39,560 nucleotides of DNA from Stenotrophomonas sp. 278 (GCF_003935715.1 NZ_RHPP01000021.1:1-39560), one strand, 5' to 3'. Counted from the stretch's first letter, positions 23,871 through 32,487 are shown. The notes: generated by a model not told the origin, from the sequence alone. Numbers and translations are program-made.

Positions 23871-24074
23871 TCAGCCGTACTGCACGGCATCGACGAAAAC
23901 GTTTTCCATCGCAACCCGCACACGGCTGCTCGAGCCGGTTTCGGCATGATGCTCGCGGGCAAGGGTGTCGGCGAAATCGAAGGCCACGGCGCCGTCGGCG
24001 AAGGTCACGGCGTCCTGGCTGCCGGGCGGCAATACCTGCCAGCGGTGGTCGTGGTGCTGCACGGTGATCAGCAT
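23871..24074 (-). CDS. Small conserved-looking protein of unknown function
   Basis: A 67-residue protein starting MLITVQHHDHRWQVLPPGSQ, with alternating hydrophobic and polar residues and the middle FDFADTLAREHHAETG, ending VRVAMENVFVDAVQYG. It has a clear ribosome site GGAG eight bases before the ATG. The size and pattern recall small DUF2188-like proteins, but I am not certain. It has its own promoter region containing the palindromic TCAGAT sites at 24130-24157. Confidence 0.7.
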   Translation of the reverse strand: MLITVQHHDHRWQVLPPGSQDAVTFADGAVAFDFADTLAREHHAETGSSSRVRVAMENVFVDAVQYG

Positions 24075-24129
24075 GGGGTGGTCTCCGGGTGGATCAGTGG
24101 ACAGTACGTCTGCTGCGGCCGGCGGACTA

Positions 24130-24157
24130 TCAGATTTATCTGACTTTGATGTCAGAT
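24130..24157. promoter_or_regulatory. Palindromic TCAGAT cluster
   Basis: TCAGAT-TT-ATCTGA at 24130-24143 and a further TCAGAT at 24152-24157, 56 bases or more upstream of the small gene ending at 24074. It is a possible operator, known only by pattern. Confidence 0.35.
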
Positions 24158-24162
24158 ACGCC

Positions 24163-24188
24163 GTAATGACACGCCCTGCGTGTCATGA
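24163..24188 (+). repeat. SMAG-like repeat (GTAA head)
   Basis: GTAATGACACGCCCTGCGTG and its complement, related to the element at 7267. A partial relative, GACACGCCATGTGTGTTC, follows near 24213. Confidence 0.65.
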
Positions 24189-24225
24189 CGGATCCCAGGC
24201 CGCTGAAACGACACGCCATGTGTGT

Positions 24226-25287
24226 TCAATCTCCAGTGCCGAGGAACGCAAACGGCTGGGACGTCTTGAACTGGGCAAGCGCATCGCCGGCAAACACATT
24301 GCGCTGGTCCTTGCCGAGGTCGAGCTTCAGCACCCTGCCGGTCTCATGACTGAAATCCACCTTGTTCAGATCCACCCAGAACGTATTCGGGGTCAGCGCG
24401 CTCTCAAAGAAATACAGCTTGCGCTTGTGATCCGCCACGGTTCGCCACCGCGTGGAGGAAATGTTCGGCTCCTCCGGCGTGGTGATGCCAAACGGCACCG
24501 ACGCATTGCGGATCACGCTGAACACGCTGGCCAGCGCCTCGACCGGGTCCTCGCTCTTCGGAATGGCGTTGATGTAGAACCTGGCACGCGCGAAACGATC
24601 CGACGCGCGGTTGGTGCCGGGCAGCATCACCGTGCCGCCGATCTGCTGCCAGTAGGTATTGAGCGCCAGTTGATGGTCGAACTTCGGCGAGTTGGTCATC
24701 ACCTGGTATTGCCGCCCGTGATGGATGACCTGCTTGCCCTCGATGTACTCGACGATGGCACTGTCTCCGCTGGCATCGGACATCGACAGGTGCAATGTGG
24801 CAGTGCGATCCGTTCCCGGCAGCTTGTCAGTGACCAGCGTATAGGGCTCACGCTCCAGTGCCTTCACCGCTTCACCGACCGTGGCGAAGTTGTCCAGCAC
24901 ATACTGCGCCCACAGCGAAATGGCGAGCCCGGGCTTGCCGTTGCCGCGCTGCGGATACTCCGACTCCACCAGCCACAACACGTTGGCCGAAAGGCCCTTT
25001 TCATTGAGGCCGTCAGTGGTGGAGATGTCGTAGCCACTGGCGATCACGCTGCCGTACTTCGCGGTCCACTCAATGGAATTGCGCCCGACCTCGCCAGTGC
25101 GCTGCATGCCGCGCGGAAACACCCACAGATTGGTGGCGACGTCCTCTTTCCAATCCATCGAGCGGGCGGTGATGACATCGTCATTCGCACCCAGGTACAC
25201 CACGCGTGTGCAGGCTTCGGCCTGGCCGGTCAGCAGAGTCAACGAGAACGCCAGCAACGCCGGCCGCAACGACCACATCGAACGCAT
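24226..25287 (-). CDS. Choloylglycine/penicillin-V acylase-family Ntn hydrolase, exported
   Basis: A 353-residue amidase of the linear-amide C-N hydrolase family. The signal peptide (MRSMWSLRPALLAFSLTLLT then GQAEA) ends directly before Cys26, so export processing would expose the N-terminal nucleophile, as in CBAH/PVA enzymes. Seen: CTRVVYLGANDDVITARSMD at 26-45 with the conserved Arg and Asp, TDGLNEKGLSANVLWL, the MTNSPKFDHQL loop with Asn, and the late ASVFSVIRNASVPFG segment. Members hydrolyse bile-salt amides, penicillin V or N-acyl homoserine lactones; which applies is not readable. GGAG precedes the ATG. It lies 23 bases behind an outer-membrane protein gene, so they form an operon. 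Confidence 0.94.
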   Translation of the reverse strand: MRSMWSLRPALLAFSLTLLTGQAEACTRVVYLGANDDVITARSMDWKEDVATNLWVFPRGMQRTGEVGRNSIEWTAKYGSVIASGYDISTTDGLNEKGLSANVLWLVESEYPQRGNGKPGLAISLWAQYVLDNFATVGEAVKALEREPYTLVTDKLPGTDRTATLHLSMSDASGDSAIVEYIEGKQVIHHGRQYQVMTNSPKFDHQLALNTYWQQIGGTVMLPGTNRASDRFARARFYINAIPKSEDPVEALASVFSVIRNASVPFGITTPEEPNISSTRWRTVADHKRKLYFFESALTPNTFWVDLNKVDFSHETGRVLKLDLGKDQRNVFAGDALAQFKTSQPFAFLGTGD

Positions 25288-25310
25288 CGCGAAACTCCTT
25301 TTGGGGAAAT

Positions 25311-26024
25311 TCAGTAACGCCACTCCACACCCAGGCCGGGACCGGCCAGGGTGAGATCCAGATCCACGCCGGGGCTGATCTCGCGCAGCGAAAGTGAGCG
25401 ATAGCCCAATCGCAGCCAGCTGTGTTCGGTCATGCGCAGGCCGTAACTGGCCATCAGATCCCAGCTGACCTCGTCGCCTGCGCTGCCCAGCGCCCACACC
25501 GTGATGCCCTGGCGCTCAGTGAACACCCAGGCCATGCGCACACCCAGCACGGGATCGATCCAGTCGCGCGAAACCGATGCATCGCGGCCCAGCGCGGGCA
25601 CGTCGACTTCGCCACGCAGCTGCCAGTAGCGCGCGCCGGCAATGGCGTCCATACGGAACACGGGGTCGTCAATGAAGCGGTACTGGCCCATCAACGAGCC
25701 GGTCACAATGCGGGTCTGCAGCTCTGCTTCCAGGCCCACACGGGGTACCTGTGCGGTTTCGCTGGTATCCACCCAGGTCAGGTCGGACAGCAGCCCCCAA
25801 CGCCCCCGACGCAGGTCGATGACGGCCATTGCGGCCATGTCCAGGTCTTCGAGGGTCTCGCCGAAGGACTTGTGCACCGATACCGGCGGCAGAGGCCCCA
25901 GTTGCGCATCCCCTTCCAGGCTGGCTCCCCACACATAGGGCACGACGCTGACGCGCCATGCATCGTCCTGTGCAAACGCCGCCGAAGGCAGCAGCAACCA
26001 CGGCAGCAATCCATACCGGCGCAT
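25311..26024 (-). CDS. Outer-membrane beta-barrel protein
   Basis: A 237-residue exported protein with signal peptide MRRYGLLPWLLLPSAAFA-QDD. The remainder shows amphipathic strands, aromatic girdles and a C-terminal WRY ending like many barrels. Recognisable pieces include VSVVPYVWGASLEGDAQLGP and SLMGQYRFIDDPVFRMDAIA. I do not recognise a substrate-specific family. Its position between a two-component system and the Ntn hydrolase on one strand suggests an envelope function served by both. A near-perfect 26-base palindrome lies upstream. Confidence 0.85.
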   Translation of the reverse strand: MRRYGLLPWLLLPSAAFAQDDAWRVSVVPYVWGASLEGDAQLGPLPPVSVHKSFGETLEDLDMAAMAVIDLRRGRWGLLSDLTWVDTSETAQVPRVGLEAELQTRIVTGSLMGQYRFIDDPVFRMDAIAGARYWQLRGEVDVPALGRDASVSRDWIDPVLGVRMAWVFTERQGITVWALGSAGDEVSWDLMASYGLRMTEHSWLRLGYRSLSLREISPGVDLDLTLAGPGLGVEWRY

Positions 26025-26063
26025 CAGCGGTCCTCGGGGGAAAGGAACGAAGGCAGTGCCGGG

Positions 26064-26089
26064 TCATCACAGCGCATGCACAGTGATGA
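26064..26089. promoter_or_regulatory. Palindrome before the outer-membrane protein gene
   Basis: Arms TCATCAC and GTGATGA enclose AGCGCATGCACA, with 11 of 13 pairs complementary. It lies between the kinase stop at 26108 and the barrel gene at 26024. It could be an operator or part of a terminator. Confidence 0.4.
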
Positions 26090-26107
26090 GGGGGTGAACC
26101 GCGGTTG

Positions 26108-27445
26108 TCAGCGGTCGACCGGCAACGTCACCACGAAGCGCGCGCCGCCACCAGCTGCTTCTTCCGCCGCGATGCTGCCGGCGTGACGCAGCATGATTTC
26201 CCGCGCCAGATAGAGGCCCAGCCCGCTGCCGCTACCACTGGGGCGCAGGCGATGGAACGGTTCGAAAATCGACTGTCGTGCCTGCTCGGGCACGCCGTCA
26301 CCTTCATCGCTCACCGACAGCACACCGCTGGGTTGCAGCGCCACGGCCACCAGGCCATGACCGCCGCCGTGAGCAATGGCGTTCTGCAGCAGGCCGCTGA
26401 TCACCCGATGCAGTGCGTCCGGATCGCCGCGCACCCAGACGGGTGCTTCCGGCGCGTCGACCTCGAATTCGTAGCCGGCATCCACCACCAGGGGGGCCAC
26501 GTCGGCGGCCACCTCGCGGGTGAGTGCGGCCAGGTCGATGCGCTGCTGCTGGCTGCGATGATGATCGAGCCGCTGCAGGTCGAGCAGCTGCTCGGCGATG
26601 TTGCTCAGCCGACCCAGGTCGCGCTGCAGGCGCGCACGTACGATACCTGGTGGCAGGTCGCCGATGCGCGTGGCCAGAATGGCAATCGGCATGCGCAGCT
26701 CGTGCGCGGCACCGACCAGGAAGCGGTCCTGCGCGTCATAGCTTTCACCGATGCGCCGCACGGCGGCGTTGAAGGCATCCACCAGCGGCACGATTTCACG
26801 CGGCACTGCGTGCGTATCCAATCCACGCCCGCGTTCGCTGATCTCGATGGCCGCCGCCTGCGCGGCGACCCGGTTCACACCGCGCAACGACCGGTGGATG
26901 GCCCATGGAGCCACGACCAGCGTGATGGCCATCAGCGGCAGGGTGATCCAGCCACCGAGGTAACCGATGATGACCAGCAGCTGGCGCCAGAAGCCACGTT
27001 GCGGCAGCCCACCCATCATCACGTGCACGCGGCCCTCGTCACGGTCGGACACCCACACCCGCATGGGCAGGTCCATGCCGCGGCTGCGGGTGCGCACATC
27101 GGTGGGTTCCACGTGGGCCAGCTGCTGCACCAGCGGCCGATACACCGCCGGTACGTACCCATGCTCCATGAAGTGTCCCTGTTCGTCGGCGGCGGCGAAC
27201 CAGAACGTGGCCGGCCGGTCGGGGGCAGCCTCGTCGATGGCGGCCCAGTCCACCTGCAGTCCGCGAGGGCCCAGCCTGATCGCGTCGGCGACCTGCTCAC
27301 TGGTTTTCCAGTCGATGTAGGCCGTGCTGCGGTCGCCGTATACCAGCGCAATGCCGGTCAGGGCGATGATCACCATCGCGACCTGGATCAGGCAGATCTT
27401 CCAGGCCAGGCTGAAGCTCAGCGAGCCGGGTTTGAGAAACTTCAT
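26108..27445 (-). CDS. Sensor histidine kinase (QseC/PmrB-like)
   Basis: A 445-residue inner-membrane kinase. Two membrane segments (about 15-36 and 155-180) bracket a 120-residue periplasmic sensor. Then come a HAMP region and a HisKA domain with phosphoacceptor His248 in GAAHELRMPIA, where AAHELRMP replaces the common SSHELRTP. N box LLQNAIAHG (around 352-360), DEGDGVP (380-386), GSGSGLGLYLA (404-414). Its ATG overlaps the stop of the upstream response-regulator gene by 4 bases. The ligand is unknown. It may control the adjacent outer-membrane genes on either side. Confidence 0.93.
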   Translation of the reverse strand: MKFLKPGSLSFSLAWKICLIQVAMVIIALTGIALVYGDRSTAYIDWKTSEQVADAIRLGPRGLQVDWAAIDEAAPDRPATFWFAAADEQGHFMEHGYVPAVYRPLVQQLAHVEPTDVRTRSRGMDLPMRVWVSDRDEGRVHVMMGGLPQRGFWRQLLVIIGYLGGWITLPLMAITLVVAPWAIHRSLRGVNRVAAQAAAIEISERGRGLDTHAVPREIVPLVDAFNAAVRRIGESYDAQDRFLVGAAHELRMPIAILATRIGDLPPGIVRARLQRDLGRLSNIAEQLLDLQRLDHHRSQQQRIDLAALTREVAADVAPLVVDAGYEFEVDAPEAPVWVRGDPDALHRVISGLLQNAIAHGGGHGLVAVALQPSGVLSVSDEGDGVPEQARQSIFEPFHRLRPSGSGSGLGLYLAREIMLRHAGSIAAEEAAGGGARFVVTLPVDR

Positions 27446-28116
27446 GCCACGTCCTTGAGCAGATAACCAATGCCACGCATCACGTGGATTTCCACCCGCG
27501 CATCGGCTTCGGCCAGCGCCTTGCGCAGCTTGGACACATGCGCGTCGAGCGCGTTGGATTGAATGGCGTCGTCGAAACCATACACGGCTTCCTGCAGCGC
27601 TTCGCGCGCCACCGTGCGGCCCTGCCTCAACGCCAGTGCTTCCAGCACCAGCAGCTGTCGGCGCGGAAGCGCCAGCAGCGTGCCATCCACGGTGGCCTCA
27701 CGCGCGACGAAATCAAACTGCAGCCGGCCCAAGGTCAGCGTGGGCAGCGCGATCTGCGAAGGCCGCCGCGAAATGGCGCGGATGCGCGCCAGCAGTTCCT
27801 CCACCGCGAACGGTTTGGTCAGGTAATCGTCCGCCCCCACGTCCAGCCCGACCACGCGGTCGGCCACCGAATCACGGGCGGTGAGCATGATCACCGGCAG
27901 GTTGGGCACATGGCTGCGCGCCACCCTTACGAAGTTGGCTCCGTCGCCGTCGGGCAGCTGCCGGTCCAGCAGCAGGATCTGGTGCACATTGGCCTTGAGT
28001 GCCTCGGCGGCATGGGCCATCGAGGTCACCAGGTCGACCACCATGCCGTGTCGCCCCAGGCTGGCCTGGATGGCGCTGGCCAGTTCGGGGTCGTCTTCAA
28101 GCAGCAGAATGCGCAT
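27442..28116 (-). CDS. OmpR-family response regulator
   Basis: A 224-residue regulator. Receiver: LLLEDDPE with Asp8/Asp9, phosphoacceptor Asp51 in LLLDRQLPDGDG, LTARD (79-82), Lys101 in LTKPF. The winged helix at about 125-220 includes LPRRQLLVLEALALRQGRTV, the VYGFDD turn and DAHVSKLRKAL. The start MRILLLEDD at 28116 follows the family; the longer open frame adds an implausible Arg/Cys-rich stretch. It is the first gene of an operon with the kinase and is divergent from the MipA gene with 114 bases between starts. Confidence 0.94.
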   Translation of the reverse strand: MRILLLEDDPELASAIQASLGRHGMVVDLVTSMAHAAEALKANVHQILLLDRQLPDGDGANFVRVARSHVPNLPVIMLTARDSVADRVVGLDVGADDYLTKPFAVEELLARIRAISRRPSQIALPTLTLGRLQFDFVAREATVDGTLLALPRRQLLVLEALALRQGRTVAREALQEAVYGFDDAIQSNALDAHVSKLRKALAEADARVEIHVMRGIGYLLKDVA

Positions 28117-28230
28117 GGGGCAGAGCGTACAGGGGGCACGGGCGCAGATGGTAGCGCGGCGGGCGGCGCAACGTTCCCACAATGTCCGGCCGGCACGATG
28201 GCCGCTTGGCATTTTCAAAGTGGCAGGTGT

Positions 28231-29007
28231 ATGCGCGTTCGACCCCTTGTTTTCCCCATCCTGGGCACAGCTGTTGCCGCCCTGCTGGCCAGCACGACCG
28301 CGCAGGCACAGGTCGCCCCCGGTGCCAAGCCGCGCAGCAGCGTCGGCGTGGCGGTGGCGGCACAGAAGTCACCCTACGCCGGCTATGACACCGACGTGCT
28401 GCCGATTCCGGTGGTGAACTACGAAGGCAAGTCGTTCCACCTGCGCGGTGGCAGCCTGGGCTGGAAGTTGTTCAACAGCGAAAGCACCGAGGTTTCGCTG
28501 CTGGCCTCGCCCTACATGATGCGCTTCAAGCACAAGGACACCGACGACGTGCGACTGCGCCAGCTGTCCAACCGCAGCCTGTCTGCGATGGCCGGCGTGG
28601 CCGTGCGGCACACCGCGCCGTGGGGCATCGTGCAGGCCAATGTACAGGCCGAGGTGAGCGGCCATGGCGGCGGCTTTGCTGCGGATGCCAAATACGCTTA
28701 TGCGATTCCGACCGGCAAGGTCACGCTGATTCCGGGCATCGGGGCCGGCTATGCCAGCGCCGACCTCAACGATTACTACTTCGGGATCAGCGCGCGCGAG
28801 TCCGCCCGCAGCGGGCTGGCCACCTACAAGGCCGGAAGTGGCGTGTCTCCGTACATCGACCTGACCGCGATCATGCCGCTGGGTGCGCATTGGGTCGCAA
28901 CCGGTTCGCTGCGCCGGACACGTCTGTCTGATGCGATCACCGACAGTCCGATGACCGAGGGCAAGCACATGGACAGCGCCCTGATCGCCTTGAGCTACGG
29001 TTTCTGA
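28231..29007 (+). CDS. MipA/OmpV-family outer-membrane protein
   Basis: A 258-residue outer-membrane barrel with a signal peptide ending TTAQAQ. Seen: VGVAVAAQKSPYAGYDTDVL at 38-57 and PIPVVNYEGKSFHLRGGSLG, the MipA/OmpV start, then alternating strands, and a C-terminal SYGF ending with Phe as in barrel proteins. Family members include scaffolding partners of murein synthases and Vibrio OmpV. It is divergent from the OmpR-type regulator gene, so control by that regulator is plausible. No paired MltA homologue is nearby. Confidence 0.92.
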   Translation: MRVRPLVFPILGTAVAALLASTTAQAQVAPGAKPRSSVGVAVAAQKSPYAGYDTDVLPIPVVNYEGKSFHLRGGSLGWKLFNSESTEVSLLASPYMMRFKHKDTDDVRLRQLSNRSLSAMAGVAVRHTAPWGIVQANVQAEVSGHGGGFAADAKYAYAIPTGKVTLIPGIGAGYASADLNDYYFGISARESARSGLATYKAGSGVSPYIDLTAIMPLGAHWVATGSLRRTRLSDAITDSPMTEGKHMDSALIALSYGF

Positions 29008-29009
29008 GC

Positions 29010-29234
29010 ATGCGCCGGGGAATCGTACGTCGCGTCGCGGACCTGGCTCTTCAAATCGAGCCGGACCGCCAGCGCGTACTGCAATGGATTGTGTATACCC
29101 GGCTTCCGGTCCGGGGTGGAAAGACCACCTTTGAACTGGCCTGCAACGGCCAGGGCGAACGGGTGCTGATGCTGCTGCACGGGTTGCTGGCGCAGCCCGG
29201 TCAGCGCCCCGCCCAGTTGCCCGCGATGCCTTGA
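29010..29234 (+). CDS. Small hypothetical protein behind MipA
   Basis: A 74-residue frame, MRRGIVRRVADLALQIEPDR and onward, starting two bases after the MipA stop, which suggests translational coupling (TGAGCATG). The middle has a hydrophobic patch (VLQWIVYTRLPV, VLMLLHGLL). No motif is recognised and there is no independent ribosome site. It could be real, or an open frame left by high GC. Confidence 0.45.
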   Translation: MRRGIVRRVADLALQIEPDRQRVLQWIVYTRLPVRGGKTTFELACNGQGERVLMLLHGLLAQPGQRPAQLPAMP

Positions 29235-29258
29235 GCCCTTCACCTGCGGAGAACCCCC

Positions 29259-29681
29259 ATGCCCCGTCCCTTCCCGCTGCTGCGCACTGCCGAAGCTGCA
29301 AATGACCCCGCGCTGGACACGGCGCTGGTGGACTTCGACCGGGCGGTACAGGCATTGATGGCGCAGGACCCGGATGCGCATGGCCGCTTTTCGCGTGCCT
29401 ATGTCACGGCGATCTTCCGGGCCTGCCTTGCCCCTCGCCTGCCGGGCCCGGGCGCACCAGGCGGACGACCGGATCCGCAGATCGCGCAGGCGCTGAAGGT
29501 ATGGATTCTGGAAAAGCTGCAGCGCTTTCCCGAGGAGCGGCGCGATCACCGCATGACAGCCGCGCGCCGCGCCGCGCATGGGTTCTGGCTGCAGTCGCTG
29601 GCGTATCCGCTGGACGATGACGGCGGCCCGAGGGCAGAGCGTCTGCTGGATGGGCTGCTGGCGTTGACGCGCCCCGCATAG
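29259..29681 (+). CDS. Hypothetical cytoplasmic protein, 140 residues
   Basis: An open frame with ribosome site GGAG seven bases before the ATG. It is helical and charged, with ALDTALVDFDRAVQALMAQD at 30-49, FSRAYVTAIFRACL, and a Trp/Leu-rich end AAHGFWLQSLAYPLDDDG. There is no signal peptide or membrane segment. I do not recognise it. It is in line with the MipA gene and the 74-residue frame, so it may belong to the same transcript. Confidence 0.7.
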   Translation: MPRPFPLLRTAEAANDPALDTALVDFDRAVQALMAQDPDAHGRFSRAYVTAIFRACLAPRLPGPGAPGGRPDPQIAQALKVWILEKLQRFPEERRDHRMTAARRAAHGFWLQSLAYPLDDDGGPRAERLLDGLLALTRPA

Positions 29682-29716
29682 GGACGCGCCAGCCGTGCAG
29701 AGCAGGGTGCCTGGGA

Positions 29717-29890
29717 TCAGGTGACCTTCTTGGCCACCGTCATGCCCAGCAGGAACAGCACCACGGCGATGATGATGCCGGCCCAGAACAGGAACTTGGC
29801 AATACCGATGGCACCGCCGGCAATGCCGCCGAAGCCGAGCACACCGGCGATCACGCCGATGATGGCGAAGATGATGGCCCACTTGATCAT
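29717..29890 (-). CDS. DUF1328 (YtjA-type) small membrane protein
   Basis: A 57-residue protein read directly from the minus strand: [20 protein letters not shown], then a Gly-rich turn (GGIAGGAIG), a second hydrophobic helix [18 protein letters not shown] and the tail TVAKKVT. This is the two-helix DUF1328 family of stress-associated inner-membrane proteins. AAGGG lies 9 bases before the ATG. It was found by manual translation, being short. The stretch 29891-30166 has no clear gene. Confidence 0.9.
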   Translation of the reverse strand: MIKWAIIFAIIGVIAGVLGFGGIAGGAIGIAKFLFWAGIIIAVVLFLLGMTVAKKVT

Positions 29891-30166
29891 GCTGAAAACC
29901 CTTCCCGTCCGGGAACTGTGAATTGGCCTCTACCGTAGCGTTTCCGCCGTGCTGCCCCGGTGAGACGGTCGCCAGCGGCATGTGAAGAAAGTCATGTAGG
30001 AATTTTCCGACAAACGGTAGGCCAGCGTTCTCGGCGAATCCGAATTAAGTGTTTGAATTCCATTGACTTTCGGTGAAAACTCTCATCATCTCACTGAATG
30101 TGTGACCGTTGCCTCAGTTTCACCCCGCCCACACAATGATGACGTCCCACTCAAAGCAAGACCGCC

Positions 30167-30268
30167 ATGCGCGCTTTCGTTGCCAAGCAGCACCCTGCCC
30201 TGCTCAAGGTCTACTTCCTGGCCTGCTACATCATCCTCATCGAGGAAGTGGTGCGGGCGCTGACCTGA
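30167..30268 (+). CDS. Possible 33-residue membrane microprotein
   Basis: [20 protein letters not shown], then [13 protein letters not shown] and a stop. One hydrophobic helix follows a basic N-terminus. Its 3' end overlaps the 3' end of the convergent receiver gene by 43 bases. No strong ribosome site. It may be a coding microprotein or an accident of the overlap. Confidence 0.3.
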   Translation: MRAFVAKQHPALLKVYFLACYIILIEEVVRALT

Positions 30269-30630
30269 TCAACCCGGTCAGGAAGCTGGCGTTCCAGCTG
30301 CTGGATCGCATGGTCCAGATCACTCATGCGAAACGGCTTCTGAAGGCAACCGCGGTCGCGAAACGCTTCGTCAATGCCCTGCGCGCCGTATCCGGTCGCG
30401 ATCATGAAGGGAATGCCACGCGCCTCCAGCTCATAGGCCACCGGTGTTGACGGTGTGCCGGCCAGATTGACATCCAGCAGCGCCATGTCGATGGCGTGAT
30501 CACGCAGCACCTCCATCGCCTTCTGCACATTCGGTGCGACAAACACCGTGTGCCCGGAATCGACCAGGCGGTCTTCGACCAGCATGGCGATCATCGATTC
30601 GTCTTCCACTACCAGTACATTCCTGCTCAT
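30226..30630 (-). CDS. Receiver-domain protein paired with the HWE kinase
   Basis: A 134-residue single-domain response regulator. Seen: [20 protein letters not shown] at 7-26, phosphoacceptor Asp53 in [17 protein letters not shown] with the Thr position, and Lys in [10 protein letters not shown]. This type (VVEDE start, LDVNL site) is common in receivers downstream of HWE/HisKA_2 kinases. The ATG overlaps the kinase stop by 4 bases. No output domain is present, so it signals by protein contact. The C-terminal tail ([12 protein letters not shown]) is antisense to the small plus-strand frame. Confidence 0.92.
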   Translation of the reverse strand: MSRNVLVVEDESMIAMLVEDRLVDSGHTVFVAPNVQKAMEVLRDHAIDMALLDVNLAGTPSTPVAYELEARGIPFMIATGYGAQGIDEAFRDRGCLQKPFRMSDLDHAIQQLERQLPDRVDQVSARTTSSMRMM

Positions 30631-31628
30631 CTCAGCTGCCCCTCCTCCAGGTTCGGCTGCGGCATCCACAGGTGGCAACGAACACCTTCCGGTGCGAATG
30701 CCAGTTCAACCCCGCCGCCGAGGTCGTGTTTGAGTCCCCGTTCCAGCAACCGTGAGCCGAAGCCACGTTGCACCGGCTCGTGCACGGCGGGGCCGCCGTG
30801 CTCCTGCCAGACCACCTCGATGCGTGGATCGCCGTCCACATCGATGCTGGACCAGTGCAGGTGCACCCGTCCGGCGCGGGAAGACAGCGCGCCATATTTG
30901 GTCGCGTTGGTCCCCAGCTCGTGCAGGGCCATCGCCAGGGCCAGCGCGCGGCGCGGGTCCAGCCGGCAGCCGTCTCCTTCCAGCTGGAACTGGTCAGCGG
31001 CACCGTAGGCGTCGACCGTGGACTGGGCCAGATCACGGATATCGGCGCTGTGCCAGTTCTCACGAGTCAGGATGTCGTGCGCGCTGGCCAGCGCCACCAG
31101 ACGCTCCTCGATCTTCGCGTTGGCATCTTCCAGTCCGGTGGCGCTGCGCAGCGTCTGCCGCGCGATCGACTGCACGGTGGCCAAGGTGTTCTTGACCCGG
31201 TGATTGAGCTCGTTGATGAGCAGCTGCTGATGCTGCTCATGCCGCTTGCGCTCGGTGACATCGCGGGTACTTCCGGCAATGGCCTCGACCTGGCCATCGG
31301 GTCCGATCACCGGAGTGAAGATGTAGTCGTAGATGCGCACGCCCAGCGTGGCGTGTGGGAACGGCACGTCGCCGCGGATCGGTTGGCGGGTGGCGATCAC
31401 CTGTTCGATCTCGCGGTCATGCATGGCCGCATGCCATGGCTCATAGCCGATCTCCAGACAGGTCTTGCCGATCGCCTCGTCCCAGCTCATCCCCCACATG
31501 GTCAGCAGGGCCTTGTTGGCGTAGATGAACCGGTGCTCGAGATCGAACACGTACGACAGATCGGGCGTCGCCTGCAGCAGCGTCTCGTAGATGCGCCAGG
31601 TTGGAGTGTCCTGTTCCGGCTGGAGCAC
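30627..31628 (-). CDS. PAS-containing HWE-family sensor histidine kinase
   Basis: A 333-residue cytoplasmic kinase starting with GTG and a GGGG-type ribosome site. PAS domain at about 10-125 ([20 protein letters not shown], ending [14 protein letters not shown]). HWE signature: His143 in [11 protein letters not shown], conserved His236/Asn241 in [15 protein letters not shown], and Trp-x-Glu in VVWQEHGGP at 273-281. The PAS type and the [12 protein letters not shown] segment are typical of light- or redox-sensing HWE kinases, but no LOV Cys motif (NCRFLQ) is present. It transfers phosphate to the receiver encoded immediately downstream. Confidence 0.93.
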   Translation of the reverse strand: MLQPEQDTPTWRIYETLLQATPDLSYVFDLEHRFIYANKALLTMWGMSWDEAIGKTCLEIGYEPWHAAMHDREIEQVIATRQPIRGDVPFPHATLGVRIYDYIFTPVIGPDGQVEAIAGSTRDVTERKRHEQHQQLLINELNHRVKNTLATVQSIARQTLRSATGLEDANAKIEERLVALASAHDILTRENWHSADIRDLAQSTVDAYGAADQFQLEGDGCRLDPRRALALAMALHELGTNATKYGALSSRAGRVHLHWSSIDVDGDPRIEVVWQEHGGPAVHEPVQRGFGSRLLERGLKHDLGGGVELAFAPEGVRCHLWMPQPNLEEGQLR

Positions 31629-31779
31629 GTGTTCGGTCCCCTTCGATGGGCCGAATCTAGAGCGATGGCTGTGAACGGGGCATCAGGGTCGCGTCGGGGC
31701 CAGGAAGGGCACGCTTGACGGCCACCGGCACCGCCCCGATCATCCCCGTATTCATCCACGCGTGCCAGGACGGACCATG

Positions 31780-32166
31780 TCGGGATTCATCGGCGATCTG
31801 ATCGAGGGAATTGTCGACTTCGTTACCGACGTCTGGATGGCGCGTCGTCAACGAGCGCATCGTGGGCGACCGAATCGCTCGGTCGGGGAAGTAAAGATCG
31901 AATCTGCAACTCAGCTCTTCAAAGGCCATGTCTACAGCATCACGACCGTTGCACGTACTCCGGTCGATGACAGCGGCGAAAACCCGGGCGTTGCCGTTCT
32001 CGGCGATCGCAACATCCAATGCTCGCCTGATGGCGTCGTGCCGGATGTCGCGTTCGACTCTTCGCCATCGACCACGACCGCCGTACATCGGCGAGCCATG
32101 AAGTTCGAGTTCGTGGGCATCTGCCGATGTCAGCGTCTCCACAACGGCGTTGAGGCTTTGCTCTAG
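31780..32166 (+). pseudogene. N-terminus of a small protein running into foreign sequence
   Basis: MSGFIGDLIEGIVDFVTDVW, then MARRQRAHRGRPNR, has a good ribosome site (AGGA, 6 bases) and reads like a genuine amphipathic protein start. After about residue 35 the frame runs antisense through the DUF3800 remnant and loses character. I infer a small gene truncated near 31888. The open frame itself continues to 32166. Function unknown. Confidence 0.4.
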
Positions 32167-32269
32167 CCAGTGCGTTGCGCGTTCAAAGAAAGGCTACGCC
32201 TGCAAGTATGAAATGAGTTCGATCAGGACCATTCGCGGTGCCCGATTCGTCCAGATACAGAAGATGCAT
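31888..32269 (-). pseudogene. DUF3800 gene, frameshifted and 3'-truncated
   Basis: From the ATG at 32269 I read MHLLYLDESGTANGPDRTHF then ILAGVAFL and a stop at 32183-32185. One base shift restores FERATHWLEQSLNAVVETLT, GSPMYGGRGRWRRVERD, RRALDVAIAENGNARVFAAV and AFEELSCRFDLYF. The DESG start and FAAVID/RFDLY segments are the DUF3800 (RNase-H-like, phage- and island-associated) pattern. The normal C-terminal third is absent and replaced near 31888. The base composition looks lower in GC than neighbouring genes. It is broken by one frameshift and one deletion. Confidence 0.75.
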
Positions 32270-32454
32270 TCCATTGCCCCGAGGCTGAAAACGAATTGGC
32301 CGCCAGGGGCGGCCAATTCAGGAGATGAAGGAGGCCGGGAGAGTCAATCGCTCTCGGGCCCCGCTACGGCGGAACACCCGACCTCAAGGCGAATACTAGA
32401 TGTTCGGCCGGCTCAGTCAACCTCAAATACTTGTAAGGATTCCCTGACCCAACG

Positions 32455-32487
32455 AAAAAGGGCCCGAACCGCGAGGTTCAAGCCCTT
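32455..32487 (-). terminator. Terminator of the former tRNA-Pro
   Basis: On the minus strand AAGGGCTTGAACC, loop TCGC, GGTTCGGGCCCTT, then TTT. It lies 16 bases beyond the 3' end of the tRNA-Pro fragment, as expected for a native tRNA terminator. Confidence 0.8.

Noticed and set aside
26105-27466. 453-residue plus-strand open frame
   Set aside because: Antisense to the QseC-like kinase and dominated by His, Gln and Ala.
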